From contig CALKTH010000031.1 in the NCBI GenBank assembly GCA_937997485.1, forward strand, positions 1-64,000: 64,000 nt of DNA, written 5' to 3'. The notes under the pieces are model-generated. The model worked only from the letters and a program-made list of their open reading frames with translations, ran no database searches and was not told the origin of the DNA. Both the position numbers and the translations under genes were made by a program. This document shows positions 1-9,071 of the stretch, piece after piece. The stretch comes from an uncultured Acidimicrobiales bacterium (lineage in GTDB: Bacteria > Actinomycetota > Acidimicrobiia > Acidimicrobiales > SZUA-35). Each line of letters begins with the position of its first letter. The stretch's first letter is position 1.

Positions 1-42
1 CCCCGTTCCATGAAGTGAGCCCGCCCCTGGGTGGCCGTCGAC

Positions 43-795
43 TCAGTTGAGGGTGAGGCCGCCGTCGATCCGAATCACTTCTCCTGTGATCTGCGAGGCT
101 CGATCGGAACAGAGGAAGGCGACGGCGTCGGCGATGTTCTCTGGCGTCTGGTCCTGCTGCATCGGCATGATCTGTTTGATCATTGCGACGTAGTCGTCCT
201 CGCTGGGCTGCATGGCCTCCCACAACTGTGTGCGGATGATGCCGGGTGCGACGGCATTCACGCGGATCTTCTGAGGCGCAAGAGCCTTCGCCATCGAGGA
301 GGTCCAATTGATCAAGCCCGCCTTGGCGGCCCCGTAGGAGAAGAGCGAGCTTGCCATCTGCCCGGCGATGGAAGCGGTGTTGCAGATCACCGATCCAGCT
401 CCAAGGTCCGGACCGATCACGCTGGTAACAATGTGGGCCGAGGTCAAGTTCAGGTCGACCATGTCCCGGAAGCTCTGCACCGAGCCGAACGGATTGAAAG
501 CGTCGTTATCGCCGTCCGCGCCATCTTGCACGCGATCAAGTCGACCGCCGCCCGCGTTGTTGACGAGCACGGTCGGGACTTCGCCCACCGACGCGTAGGC
601 CGACCGGACCGAGGCTTCGTCCGTGACGTCGCAGGCGTAGATGGGGATCTCGGGCCACGAACCGTCGGCCGGAATCGCCCCAGCCTCGAGATCGAACACA
701 GCGACTCGCTCAACAACACCCTCCTCGAGGAGCGCCCGAACGATCGCCAGCCCAATGCCCCGGGCGCCTCCTGTGACAACTGCCAATCCGGTCAT
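43..795 (-). CDS. SDR family NAD(P)-dependent oxidoreductase
   Basis: A 250-residue classical short-chain dehydrogenase/reductase, the usual length for the family. The nucleotide-binding motif TGGARGIG lies at residues 8-15, NNAG at 79-82, the catalytic Ser near 142 and the YxxxK pair at Y154/K158. The C-terminal GGLTLN ending is also typical. It should be a soluble cytosolic enzyme interconverting an alcohol and a ketone, or reducing a 3-oxoacyl group; the substrate cannot be read from the sequence. It is divergent from the cytochrome peroxidase gene. A minus-strand ATG at positions 9-11 just downstream may begin a following gene outside the window. Confidence 0.9.
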   Translation of the reverse strand: MTGLAVVTGGARGIGLAIVRALLEEGVVERVAVFDLEAGAIPADGSWPEIPIYACDVTDEASVRSAYASVGEVPTVLVNNAGGGRLDRVQDGADGDNDAFNPFGSVQSFRDMVDLNLTSAHIVTSVIGPDLGAGSVICNTASIAGQMASSLFSYGAAKAGLINWTSSMAKALAPQKIRVNAVAPGIIRTQLWEAMQPSEDDYVAMIKQIMPMQQDQTPENIADAVAFLCSDRASQITGEVIRIDGGLTLN

Positions 796-891
796 GCCGC
801 GAGACCGTAGATCCCAGCGACGAAGCAGTCACAAAGGAAAAACCTCGAGATTCATCATCTTGCCCTAACAATCGTTGCCGATACATACGGG

Positions 892-2775
892 GTGGCTGCG
901 ACCTCACGTTCTCGATTTCGTTCTCTTTGGGCCATTCCGGTTGGACTGATTGGCCTCACCATCATGCTTACGGTGGCGTTCGGGCCAGCGAGCGCTCAGG
1001 CCGTGCCGGGGCCCGAACCGCTCCTTCCGGCAACGCCGTATGACTACACCGTTGGTGTTCCGGCGGGCCTGGCTGACTCCGACAACACTCCCGCCTCGAA
1101 CCCGACGACGGATGCCGGGGCGACGCTTGGCCGAGTCTTGTTCTACGATCGCTCGCTGTCGGCGAACGGGACCATCTCGTGTGCCAGCTGCCATGACCAG
1201 GCGGCTGGCTTCTCGGACCCGAACACGCTCAGCATTAGATTCGACGGCGAGACGACTCGACGCCATTCAATGTCACTGGCCAACGCCGCCTTTTTCGAGC
1301 CCGGCACCTTCTTTTGGGACACCCGAGCCGAAACCCTGGAGGTCCAGGTTCTTCAGCCGTTCGTCGATGAAGTCGAGATGGGGCTGACGCTGCCGGAACT
1401 TGTCTCGCTCGTCGAATCCCAGCCGTACTACGCGGAGCTGTTCGAGGATGCGTTCGGCTCCTCGGAGGTCTCGACCGACCGCATCTCACAGGCGCTGTCG
1501 CAGTTTGTTCGCAGCATCGTCAGTACCGATGCTCCGTACGACGAGGGTCGGGCACGCGTCGGACGGGCTCAGGATCCCTTCCCGAACTTCACGGCCTCAG
1601 AGAATCGAGGCAAAGCCCTCTTCTTCGGTGGTGGGCCCGGCTCGTGCGCTGGATGCCACACAACGGACGCCCAGATCAATGCGGACAATGGCCCGATGAA
1701 CAACGGGCTCGACCTAGTGTCCACCGTCGATCTGGGTGCGTTCGAAGTGACCGGACGAGTGCAGGACACCGGTGCCTTCAAGGTGCCTTCGCTCCGGAAC
1801 ATCGCCGAGTCCGGGCCGTACATGCACGACGGCCGCTTCGAGACGCTGCGAGAGGTCGTGGAGCACTACTCGAGTGGCGTGCAGGATCATCCGCAGCTCC
1901 ACCGGCGACTCCAAGGGGGAGATGGTCAGCCCATCAATCGCAACTTCTCCGAGGAGCAGATCGACGACATGGTGGCCTTCCTCGAGACCTTGAGCGATCC
2001 CACGTTGCTTACTGGTGAGCGGTTCAGCGATCCGTTCGTCGAATCGAACCAGTCGTGTGCGGCTGCCGGTGTCGACGACGATCAGCTGAGCGCACAAGTG
2101 GGCCGGCTGTACGAAGCGTTCTTCGGCCGGGCCCCAGACGCTGGCGGACTGCAGCACTGGATGTCGGAGCGAGCCAACGGTGCCTCGGTTGCCGATGTCG
2201 CCACCGCCTTCGCCGGTTCCGACGAATTCCGCAACGCCTATGGCGACCTCAGTGATGCCGCGTACATCGACCTGGTGTACCGCAACGTGCTCTTCCGACC
2301 AGCCGATGCTGGTGGCGCCTCCTTCTGGGCGACTCAGCTCGCGTCGGGGGCCAGCCGAGGCGATGTCATGACTGCCTTCTCCGAGTCGCCCGAGAACATC
2401 GAGCGGACCGGTGGGGACCCTGTGCGAGACCATGCCGCCTCGTCCGTTGTCCGCTTGTACGCCGCCGTGTTCCAGCGGGCGCCTGATGAGGCAGGTCTCG
2501 ACTTCTGGGCCAACCGGTACCGGTCTGGAGTGTCGCTCGATGACATCGCCAGCTCAATGATCACGGCGCCGGAGTTCGTAGAGCGGTACGGCTCACTCGG
2601 CGACTCGGCCTTCGTGAATCAGGTGTACTGCAACGTGCTCGGCCGCAGCGTTGACGCCGCAGGCGGTTCGTACTGGCTTGCCGAGCTCAGCACCGGCGTC
2701 ACCCGGGGCACGCTGATGACCGGCTTCTCCGAGTCCCCCGAATTCATCATCGCCACCGACTCTCTCCCCTCCTGA
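892..2775 (+). CDS. Di-haem cytochrome c peroxidase (CcpA/MauG family) fused to two DUF4214 domains
   Basis: A 627-residue exported protein starting at GTG. A signal peptide covers roughly residues 1-36. The peroxidase part carries two c-type haem motifs, CASCH at 97-101 and CAGCH at 252-256, and the late YMHDGRF motif typical of bacterial di-haem peroxidases, which reduce H2O2 or oxidise protein-bound groups outside the membrane. After about residue 385 come two tandem DUF4214 units, each with the recurring 'LY...GR..D..G..FW' pattern and a 'FSESPE' ending. DUF4214 is often found in surface or adhesion proteins. The fusion is unusual and suggests a peroxidase tethered at the cell surface or in the matrix. 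Confidence 0.9.
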   Translation: MAATSRSRFRSLWAIPVGLIGLTIMLTVAFGPASAQAVPGPEPLLPATPYDYTVGVPAGLADSDNTPASNPTTDAGATLGRVLFYDRSLSANGTISCASCHDQAAGFSDPNTLSIRFDGETTRRHSMSLANAAFFEPGTFFWDTRAETLEVQVLQPFVDEVEMGLTLPELVSLVESQPYYAELFEDAFGSSEVSTDRISQALSQFVRSIVSTDAPYDEGRARVGRAQDPFPNFTASENRGKALFFGGGPGSCAGCHTTDAQINADNGPMNNGLDLVSTVDLGAFEVTGRVQDTGAFKVPSLRNIAESGPYMHDGRFETLREVVEHYSSGVQDHPQLHRRLQGGDGQPINRNFSEEQIDDMVAFLETLSDPTLLTGERFSDPFVESNQSCAAAGVDDDQLSAQVGRLYEAFFGRAPDAGGLQHWMSERANGASVADVATAFAGSDEFRNAYGDLSDAAYIDLVYRNVLFRPADAGGASFWATQLASGASRGDVMTAFSESPENIERTGGDPVRDHAASSVVRLYAAVFQRAPDEAGLDFWANRYRSGVSLDDIASSMITAPEFVERYGSLGDSAFVNQVYCNVLGRSVDAAGGSYWLAELSTGVTRGTLMTGFSESPEFIIATDSLPS

Positions 2776-2790
2776 CCCTCCCCTCTGTTG

Positions 2791-2895
2791 GTGGCACCGT
2801 TCGTTGTCGCTGGCGCGTCACTTATCGGTGCCACGAGGGGATCTGGGTGTGGTGGCACCGTTAGTTGTCGCTGGGGCGTCACTTATCGGTGCCAC
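2791..2895. repeat. Tandem pair of 44-bp inverted-repeat units between convergent genes
   Basis: Two near-identical units lie at 2791-2834 and 2852-2895. Each has 9-bp perfect arms GTGGCACCG/CGGTGCCAC separated by 26 bases. Inside that spacer is a short CGC/GCG inner stem. The two copies differ at a few spacer positions only. They sit between the convergent peroxidase and nitronate monooxygenase genes, so a bidirectional terminator is the simplest role. The tandem duplication of the whole unit is odd for a terminator. Confidence 0.8.
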
Positions 2896-2903
2896 GGGGG
2901 TAG

Positions 2904-3962
2904 CTAGGCGCCGGAGGTGAGTTCTCGGAGGACGTCGGCGACGGAGCGGATCTCGGAGGCGTAGCCGATGCCCTGGCCAGCACCGGAGTGGAGCAGCGGC
3001 TCGATTTCGTGTTCATCGATGGCGCCGAGGAGATCACCCACCAGCACGTCTTGGTAGGGCATCTTGAGCGGGGCCGGCGCATCTTCGGCGGCCCACTCGT
3101 CGCTCCAAGCGGATCGAATCTGGCGGAAGGTCTTGCCACTCTCGCTGCGGGTGATCACGGTGTCGGTCGACTGCGCCCGCAGCAACTTCTCGACGAGCGC
3201 CGCAGGCATGTGGGCGGTGTGCTCCGTGGTGGTGAGCCACACGGTTCCCGTCCAGACACCCTGAGCACCGAGCTCCATCGAGGCCCGGACGTGGCGGTGG
3301 GTGGCAACTCCACCGGCAGCGAGCACGGGGACGTCGCCCGCAGCGTCAACGATCTGGGGGACAAGGGTGAACGTGCCGATGGTGCCGGTGTGCGCTCCGG
3401 CCTCGGCTCCCTGCGCCACGATGATCTCTACTCCCGCATCAAGCGCACTTCGCATGTGGCGCGGACTTCCGATGAGCGCTGCGGTGGTCTTGCCAAGCTC
3501 CTTGGCTTTCTCCACGGCGGGACGTGGCGCACCGATGCCACAGGCGAAAAGGTCAACGTCGGAAGCCATCACAGCTTCGAGCTGCTCTTCCTCGATTTCC
3601 TTGGACCGGATGAAACGAGTGCGCATGCCGGGTTCGCTGCCGGGAGGGACCTCGAAACGGTCGATGAGCCCCTGAACGAACTGCCGGTGCTCCTCAGGAA
3701 TGTGCTTCTCGATCTCTTCCCGGCTGTTGTGCTCGGGCATGCCAGGCGGAAGCACCAGATCGACGCCGAACGGCTTGTCGCCGACGAGGCGACGGATCTC
3801 CGCGAGCTCGTCTCGGATCTCGTGAGGGAACCGGCGGGTCGCGCCGTACACACCGAGGCCGCCAGCGTTGGTGATGGCGGCCACGGTGGCCACATCGTGG
3901 GCGAACCCGAACACGGGTGATGAGATGCCGAACCGCTGCATCACGGGGGTGTTGTACGTCAT
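2904..3962 (-). CDS. Nitronate monooxygenase-like (2-nitropropane dioxygenase family) flavoprotein
   Basis: 352 residues with the family's TIM-barrel signature: an N-terminal 'PVFGFAHDVATVAAITNAGG' segment, a central 'VAQGAEAGAHTG' FMN-binding loop, and 'PVLAAGGVA' followed by a Gly-rich phosphate-binding segment. Members oxidise nitronates or act as FMN-dependent oxidoreductases on enoyl-type substrates. The start codon overlaps the stop of the upstream acyl-CoA dehydrogenase by 4 bases (ATGA), so the two are translationally coupled. That context favours a role in a fatty, aromatic or steroid acyl-CoA catabolic step over general nitronate detoxification (inference). Confidence 0.85.
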   Translation of the reverse strand: MTYNTPVMQRFGISSPVFGFAHDVATVAAITNAGGLGVYGATRRFPHEIRDELAEIRRLVGDKPFGVDLVLPPGMPEHNSREEIEKHIPEEHRQFVQGLIDRFEVPPGSEPGMRTRFIRSKEIEEEQLEAVMASDVDLFACGIGAPRPAVEKAKELGKTTAALIGSPRHMRSALDAGVEIIVAQGAEAGAHTGTIGTFTLVPQIVDAAGDVPVLAAGGVATHRHVRASMELGAQGVWTGTVWLTTTEHTAHMPAALVEKLLRAQSTDTVITRSESGKTFRQIRSAWSDEWAAEDAPAPLKMPYQDVLVGDLLGAIDEHEIEPLLHSGAGQGIGYASEIRSVADVLRELTSGA

Positions 3963-5251
3963 GAGGTGTGCTCCCTGGTGATCCCGTTCTGGGCGTCTTG
4001 TTCGTTCTGTGCGCTGCTCGCATTCTGGGAGCGGAGCTCTCGGCGGGCGATGGCCATGAGGTGAACCTCGTCAGGCCCGTCGGCGATGCGGAGGGCTCGA
4101 AGGCTGGCGTAGTGGCGAGCAAGCGGTGTGTCATCGGAAACGCCGGCCGCCCCGAACACCTGAATCGCCCGGTCAACCACCGTGGTTGCCATGCGCATCA
4201 CCTGCACTTTGATGGCCGACATTTGTGGCGCGGCCGCCTTGTTGCCGTGCTCGTCCATGAGCCACGCCGTGCGCATGGTCATCAGACGGGCGGCGTCGAT
4301 CTCGATGCGGGCGTCGGCGATCCAATCCATCACGTTGGCGCGGCTCGACACGAGTTGGCCAAAGGTGGTGCGCTCGCCCGCTCGCTGACACATCAGCGTG
4401 AGCGCCGCCTCGGCCACTCCGATCGTGCGCATGCAGTGCTGAACTCGGGCCGAACCCAGGCGCGCTTGGCCGATGGCGAAACCGCCACCCTCCTCGCCCA
4501 GCAGCGCGTCGGCCGGCACCCGCACGTTCTCGAACAGCAGCTCGGTGTGCCCGTCGGCGTCGAGGTATCCGAACTTGGGCAGGTTGCGAACCACCGTCAA
4601 CCCCTCGGCATCACGAGGGACAATGAACTGACTGTGACGGCGATGCCGAGACGAGCTGACGTCGGTGTGTTCGGAAAGGGCCTCGGTATTGGCCACTGTC
4701 ATCAGGTAGGCACAGTTCGGGTGGAGCACTCCGCTGATCCACCACTTGCGTCCGTTGAGGATCCAGTCCGCACCCTCGCCACCGCCGTCTCGCTCGGCTG
4801 TCATCGTCATGTTGCTGGCATCCGAACTCGCCGTCTGCGGCTCCGTCATGGCGAATGCGGACCGAGTCAGTCCGGCGAGCTGCGGCTCGAGCCACTGCTC
4901 CTTCTGGGTGTCGGATCCGTAGATGATCATGGCGTCGCCGTTGACGCTGGATGGGGCGTCGCAGTTGGTTGCCTCTTGGGCGAGGCGGCTGGTGCCGAGT
5001 ATCTCGGCGAGCGGCGCGTACTCGGTCATCGAAAGACCCGGGCCGTACTGCGGATCACGAACGCAGAGGTTCCACAGGCCCTGCTTCTGGGCGGTGTCCT
5101 TCAAGCGCTCGACCTCGGCTGGTTGCTCCCCAGGGTGTGCGGCCCGGGCCTCGGCCACGGCAGCCTCGGCTGGCTCGACTTGCTCAGCGATGAAAGCGCG
5201 GAGTTGGGCGGCGAGCGCGTCGCTTCGCTCGGAATTGGAGAAGTTGATCAC
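3959..5251 (-). CDS. Acyl-CoA dehydrogenase (ACAD10/11-like)
   Basis: About 430 residues from the chosen GTG at 5251. The open frame runs further upstream but would overlap the preceding dehydrogenase gene. The 'FAMTEP' FAD-binding segment and 'NGRKWWISG' are clear. The C-terminal 'DGPDEVH' motif is characteristic of the ACAD10/11 branch. The enzyme should dehydrogenate an acyl-CoA at the alpha-beta bond and pass electrons to ETF. It is the second gene of a three-gene set with another dehydrogenase upstream and a nitronate monooxygenase-like gene downstream. Paired acyl-CoA dehydrogenase genes in actinobacteria often make heteromeric enzymes for sterol side chains; here that is only a possibility. 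Confidence 0.88.
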   Translation of the reverse strand: MINFSNSERSDALAAQLRAFIAEQVEPAEAAVAEARAAHPGEQPAEVERLKDTAQKQGLWNLCVRDPQYGPGLSMTEYAPLAEILGTSRLAQEATNCDAPSSVNGDAMIIYGSDTQKEQWLEPQLAGLTRSAFAMTEPQTASSDASNMTMTAERDGGGEGADWILNGRKWWISGVLHPNCAYLMTVANTEALSEHTDVSSSRHRRHSQFIVPRDAEGLTVVRNLPKFGYLDADGHTELLFENVRVPADALLGEEGGGFAIGQARLGSARVQHCMRTIGVAEAALTLMCQRAGERTTFGQLVSSRANVMDWIADARIEIDAARLMTMRTAWLMDEHGNKAAAPQMSAIKVQVMRMATTVVDRAIQVFGAAGVSDDTPLARHYASLRALRIADGPDEVHLMAIARRELRSQNASSAQNEQDAQNGITREHTS

Positions 5252-5306
5252 GACACGCTCGTTTCGCCCGTGGACTGTTTCGCTCTGCGGCTGATCACGC
5301 TCATCT

Positions 5307-6542
5307 TCAGTTCCGCAGCAGCTCGTTGTACGGCGTGTCCTTGTCGGGACCGGGTTCTCGGGGCAGACCGAGAGCTCGCTCACCCAAGGTGTTGCGCTGG
5401 ATCTCGTCGGTGCCTCCACCCAAGCTCATGCCCCGACAGTTGAGGATGTGATAGGCGAAGTAGTCCTCGTCCAGATTGCGGGGAACACTCAGATCCTCCT
5501 CCCATGCGGGCGACGCTGGAAAGGCGAGTGAGGCCGCGAGATCAGCGGCGGCCCGTCCTTGAATCGTGCGCCACAACTTGCCGATCGACGGACTCAGGCC
5601 GCTCCGCTCTTTCAGAAACGACACGATCTTCTCGCCCGAGTACAACCGAGCGAGTTCCTGCCGAACAACGGGATCCTTGGATCGTCCACGGGCCTCGGCC
5701 AGCTCGATGAGCTGAGCCACGGGAATGGGTACACGGCCCGCTTTCGAGCGCTGCTTGTCGTCGCCACCCATGGAGGCCACGCCCGTCTGCACTCGCTCGT
5801 GAGCGAGAAGCGCAACGGCGGTTCGCCAGCCCCCGTTGATCTCGCCGACAACGTAATCCTTGGGGATCCGGGCCTCATCCATGAAGACCTCGTTGAATTC
5901 CGCCTCGCCCGTCATCTGCACGAGCGGGCGCACCGTGACGCCCTCCTGCTTCATGGGGAGGATGAACATGGTGATGCCCCGGTGCTTCGGAAGGTTCGAG
6001 TCGGTCCGGGCCAGCAGAATGGCGAAGTCGCTGTGTTGTGCTCCGGAGGTCCAGACCTTCTGGCCGGTCACGACCCACTCGTCGCCATCCAACTCAGCCT
6101 TGGTGGCGAGTGAGGCGAGATCCGAACCTGAGCCCGGCTCGGAGTACATCTGACACCAGATCTCCTCGCCCCTCAGACCTGGCCGGAGGAAGCGCTCCTT
6201 CAGTTCGTCAGAGCCGAAGTCTCGAATCGTTGGCATGGCCATGCCAACTCCGATGCCGAAGACGTGGTCCTCACGGGGCACCCGTCCTCGTGTGATCTCG
6301 CCGAAGGCGGCGAGCGCATCAGGACCGAGGTCACGGCCACCGAAGTCGGTCGGGTAGTCCAGCGCTCCCAAGCCTGCGTCGAACAATGCAGCACGCCACG
6401 TTTGCGCTCGAGCGAGGTGGCCGACCACGCCCTCCATGGCCGTCGGAAGCGTCGTGTCGAGAAACGTGGTGACCTCGTTGCGGAAGTCGTCCAAGCCGTC
6501 GCTGGGCAAAGAGGTCTCGTCAAGTGGTGTGTCTGCGGTCAC
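5307..6542 (-). CDS. Acyl-CoA dehydrogenase
   Basis: About 411 residues from GTG at 6542. Visible motifs are 'QMYSEPGSGSDLA' (flavin and substrate binding), 'VTGQKVWTSGA' and the C-terminal 'GGTDEIQRN'. It heads a minus-strand group with a second dehydrogenase and a nitronate monooxygenase-like gene. Its start lies only 17 bases from the divergent acyl-CoA ligase start, so the two share a very compact control region. A longer open frame continues upstream inside the ligase gene, but it is not credible as coding because the ligase is strongly conserved there. Confidence 0.88.
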   Translation of the reverse strand: MTADTPLDETSLPSDGLDDFRNEVTTFLDTTLPTAMEGVVGHLARAQTWRAALFDAGLGALDYPTDFGGRDLGPDALAAFGEITRGRVPREDHVFGIGVGMAMPTIRDFGSDELKERFLRPGLRGEEIWCQMYSEPGSGSDLASLATKAELDGDEWVVTGQKVWTSGAQHSDFAILLARTDSNLPKHRGITMFILPMKQEGVTVRPLVQMTGEAEFNEVFMDEARIPKDYVVGEINGGWRTAVALLAHERVQTGVASMGGDDKQRSKAGRVPIPVAQLIELAEARGRSKDPVVRQELARLYSGEKIVSFLKERSGLSPSIGKLWRTIQGRAAADLAASLAFPASPAWEEDLSVPRNLDEDYFAYHILNCRGMSLGGGTDEIQRNTLGERALGLPREPGPDKDTPYNELLRN

Positions 6543-6559
6543 GTGGTGCAAGGTAGACC

Positions 6560-8086
6560 ATGGCTCTGCAACCGGAACATCTGCTGCCCCACAGCAAAGC
6601 GCACCCCGATCGACGCGCCGTGTGGACACCAGATGGCGAGCTGACGCTCGGTGCCTTGGAACCCCGGATCCGACAGCTGGCGAACGGCCTTCGAGCGCTG
6701 GGCGTATCCGCGGGCGATGCCTGGGGTGTGCTGTGCCACAACCGGCTCGAGTGGGCAGAGATGACGCTGGCATCGAGCACGTCGGGGACGAAGTACGTGC
6801 CGTTGAATTGGCACCTCACTCCGGCCGAGATCGCCGAGCTGCTGATCGACTCGGGCTCGAGGTTGCTCGTCACCGACGAAACGAACGAACTCGCTGCCCG
6901 CGCTGCGGCTGAACTGGCCGGAGTCGACAACGTGATCGTGCTCGGCGACGACTACGAGTGGTGGCTGGCGGAACAGTCTGACGCGCCGCTGCCTGACGGC
7001 CCGCTCGGCTCGCCGCTGCAATACACGGGCGGCACGACGGGTCGGTCGAAGGGTGTGATCCGCAGCGACTTCGGCGGCAACGCCAGCGACTTCGGGACGA
7101 TCGTCCCCCGCTGGGGCGACCTCACCGGCATGCCCCGCGACGGGCGATCAATGCTGTCGACCCCGGCCTATCACGCCCTCGGTGGCGCCCTGGTCCGAGT
7201 GACGCTCGCCCGCGGCCACGAACTGTCCATCCTCCCCCGAGGGACCCCCGAGGCCATGCTCGCCACTATCACCGACCATGCGATCGACACCACGGCCATG
7301 GTGCCAACACAATTCATCCGCCTTCTCAAACTCTCTGAAGAGGAGCGAGCGCGCTACGACGTGAGCAGTCTCAAGTGGGTGCTTCACTCGGCTGCGCCGT
7401 GTCCCCCGTGGGCGAAGCGGGCGATGATCGACTGGTTCGGTCCAGTGATCATCGAGCTCTACGGTTCCTCCGAGGGTGTGGGGCCGGTGATTTGCACCTC
7501 GGAGCAATGGCTCGAGAAGCCGGGAACCGTTGGCCGGGCAAGTGCGGCGCTCTCGCTCTCCATCGTGGACGACGACGGCAACGACCTGCCCCCTGGCGAA
7601 GTGGGCACCGTCTACGCCTTTCGCAAGGAGGGGCCGCCTCGCTACCACGGCGATGACGAGAAATCGGCCGCCATGCTTTTGCCCGACGGCCGCTTCACTG
7701 TTGGCGACGTCGGTTGGCTCGATGACGACGGCTTCCTGTTCCTGGCCGACCGTCGCGTCGATCTGATTCTGCGAGCCGGGACCAACATCTACCCGGCAGA
7801 GATCGAAGCGACCCTCAGCGAGCACCCCGACATCGCCGACGTCGCCGTCTTCGGAATTCCGGATGAGGACTGGGGGCAATCGATCAAGGCGGTTGTCGAA
7901 CCCACAGAAGCCGTGGGCGAAGCCCTCGACGTTGACGGAGTTCTGGCCTTCGCTCGAGAACGCCTCGCCAGTTTCAAGATTCCGCACTCGATCGATGTGT
8001 CGACATCGCTGCCCCGAGAGGCGAGCGGGAAGCTGAAGAAGCGATTGCTGAGAGATCCCTACTGGGAAGCCGCCGGTGGTTCGTGA
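6560..8086 (+). CDS. Acyl-CoA synthetase (AMP-binding, ANL superfamily)
   Basis: 508 residues. The P-loop-like AMP motif YTGGTTGRSKGV lies near residue 155 and 'ELYGSSEG' near residue 300. Further on are the 'GDVGWLDDDGFLFLADRR' hinge motif and the C-terminal catalytic lysine in 'EASGKLKK'. It activates a carboxylic acid to its CoA thioester via an acyl-adenylate. It is divergent from two acyl-CoA dehydrogenases, which fits a catabolic unit: activation followed by dehydrogenation. An AAGG ribosome-binding site sits just upstream of the ATG. Chain length or ring specificity cannot be inferred. Confidence 0.92.
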   Translation: MALQPEHLLPHSKAHPDRRAVWTPDGELTLGALEPRIRQLANGLRALGVSAGDAWGVLCHNRLEWAEMTLASSTSGTKYVPLNWHLTPAEIAELLIDSGSRLLVTDETNELAARAAAELAGVDNVIVLGDDYEWWLAEQSDAPLPDGPLGSPLQYTGGTTGRSKGVIRSDFGGNASDFGTIVPRWGDLTGMPRDGRSMLSTPAYHALGGALVRVTLARGHELSILPRGTPEAMLATITDHAIDTTAMVPTQFIRLLKLSEEERARYDVSSLKWVLHSAAPCPPWAKRAMIDWFGPVIIELYGSSEGVGPVICTSEQWLEKPGTVGRASAALSLSIVDDDGNDLPPGEVGTVYAFRKEGPPRYHGDDEKSAAMLLPDGRFTVGDVGWLDDDGFLFLADRRVDLILRAGTNIYPAEIEATLSEHPDIADVAVFGIPDEDWGQSIKAVVEPTEAVGEALDVDGVLAFARERLASFKIPHSIDVSTSLPREASGKLKKRLLRDPYWEAAGGS

Positions 8087-8168
8087 GGAGGTCGAACGAC
8101 CCTGCTTGTTGAGGCAAATCGTCCCGGAGGGTCGAGACCGACACATGGTTCGGGCACACTGCAGGGTG

Positions 8169-8948
8169 ATGTCTCTCCGTCCGAATGCTCGATCGATCTC
8201 ACTCATGGTGGCTGCAGCACTCCTGGCCGCTTCCTGTGGCAGCGAGGCCGGGCCCACTGTCCCGGATATCTCGCTGAACCCGACGACGACGGTCGCCGAC
8301 GATTCCGGCAATGCGATTGAGACAACGACAACGACGGAGATGCCGGGCGTTGAGCTCGAACTGACGGTTGCGGAAGGTACCGAGCTTCAGCCCTTCGGGC
8401 TCGAGGTTGGTGAGCTGATCGAGTTCCGCGAGCTTCCAGACGTTTCCTTTGACGTGGTCGAGACTGTTGAGATGGGGGCAGCAGAGCCGCCGCCGATCGT
8501 TGCCACTGGCGTGGCTCGCACCATTACCGGCGGCGTCTGGTGGGAAGTGACGGTCAATGGCACAACGGCGTGGGTCGAACGCTCGAACGTGGCCGTCTTC
8601 GGTGAGCCAACGGAAATTCTCGAAGAGGTGCTGGCTGTGCTCGACGTGCCGCCGCGTGACCTTGATGCGCTCGGCCGACTCATCGGTCGGACTCGCTTCG
8701 GTGAGGCACGGGCGCGAGTGACGCTGCCATCAGAGCCCGAAGGGCTGAGCCAGGTTGCTGGCACCGTCGTCGTTGATCTCATTGGGCTTCGAGACGAGGG
8801 TGTCCGCGGTGAGCGGCTTGTCATCCAGGCCGACATCTTCCGCAACAACGGTGGCGCCACCGTGAGTACTACGAACGTCAACTCGATCCAGCGCTTCCCG
8901 GTTTGCGAGACCGACGCCGTCGACGGCGTCTGCCTCACCGACCAGTAG
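8169..8948 (+). CDS. Putative SH3-like lipoprotein
   Basis: 259 residues from ATG 8169; the open frame extends upstream but overlaps the ligase gene. The N-terminus has a basic head, a hydrophobic stretch and the lipobox LAASC, then a Thr-rich linker. The residue 95-145 region ('GGVWWEVTVNGTTAWVERSNV') resembles a bacterial SH3-like domain. The last third is a predicted beta-rich domain that I do not recognise. It should be a lipid-anchored, outward-facing protein. Function unknown. Confidence 0.75.
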   Translation: MSLRPNARSISLMVAAALLAASCGSEAGPTVPDISLNPTTTVADDSGNAIETTTTTEMPGVELELTVAEGTELQPFGLEVGELIEFRELPDVSFDVVETVEMGAAEPPPIVATGVARTITGGVWWEVTVNGTTAWVERSNVAVFGEPTEILEEVLAVLDVPPRDLDALGRLIGRTRFGEARARVTLPSEPEGLSQVAGTVVVDLIGLRDEGVRGERLVIQADIFRNNGGATVSTTNVNSIQRFPVCETDAVDGVCLTDQ

Positions 8949-9071
8949 GTACGAAGGCCCGACCCGACGTCGGGGCACGCCGGGCCACATCCAAGGGACG
9001 GACGCCGAACCCGCTCCCGTCGAGGACAGTGTGGACGCGCAGAAACGACCCGAGTGGGCCGTTCCCGATCT
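8949..9071. terminator. Convergent intergenic region with GC-rich dyads
   Basis: Between the lipoprotein and the DUF222 gene. It holds an outer GGCCCG/CGGGCC pair around the 12-bp palindrome CCCGACGTCGGG (near 8955-8990), without a clear T-tract. A bidirectional terminator is the likeliest role; nothing else stands out. Confidence 0.4.
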
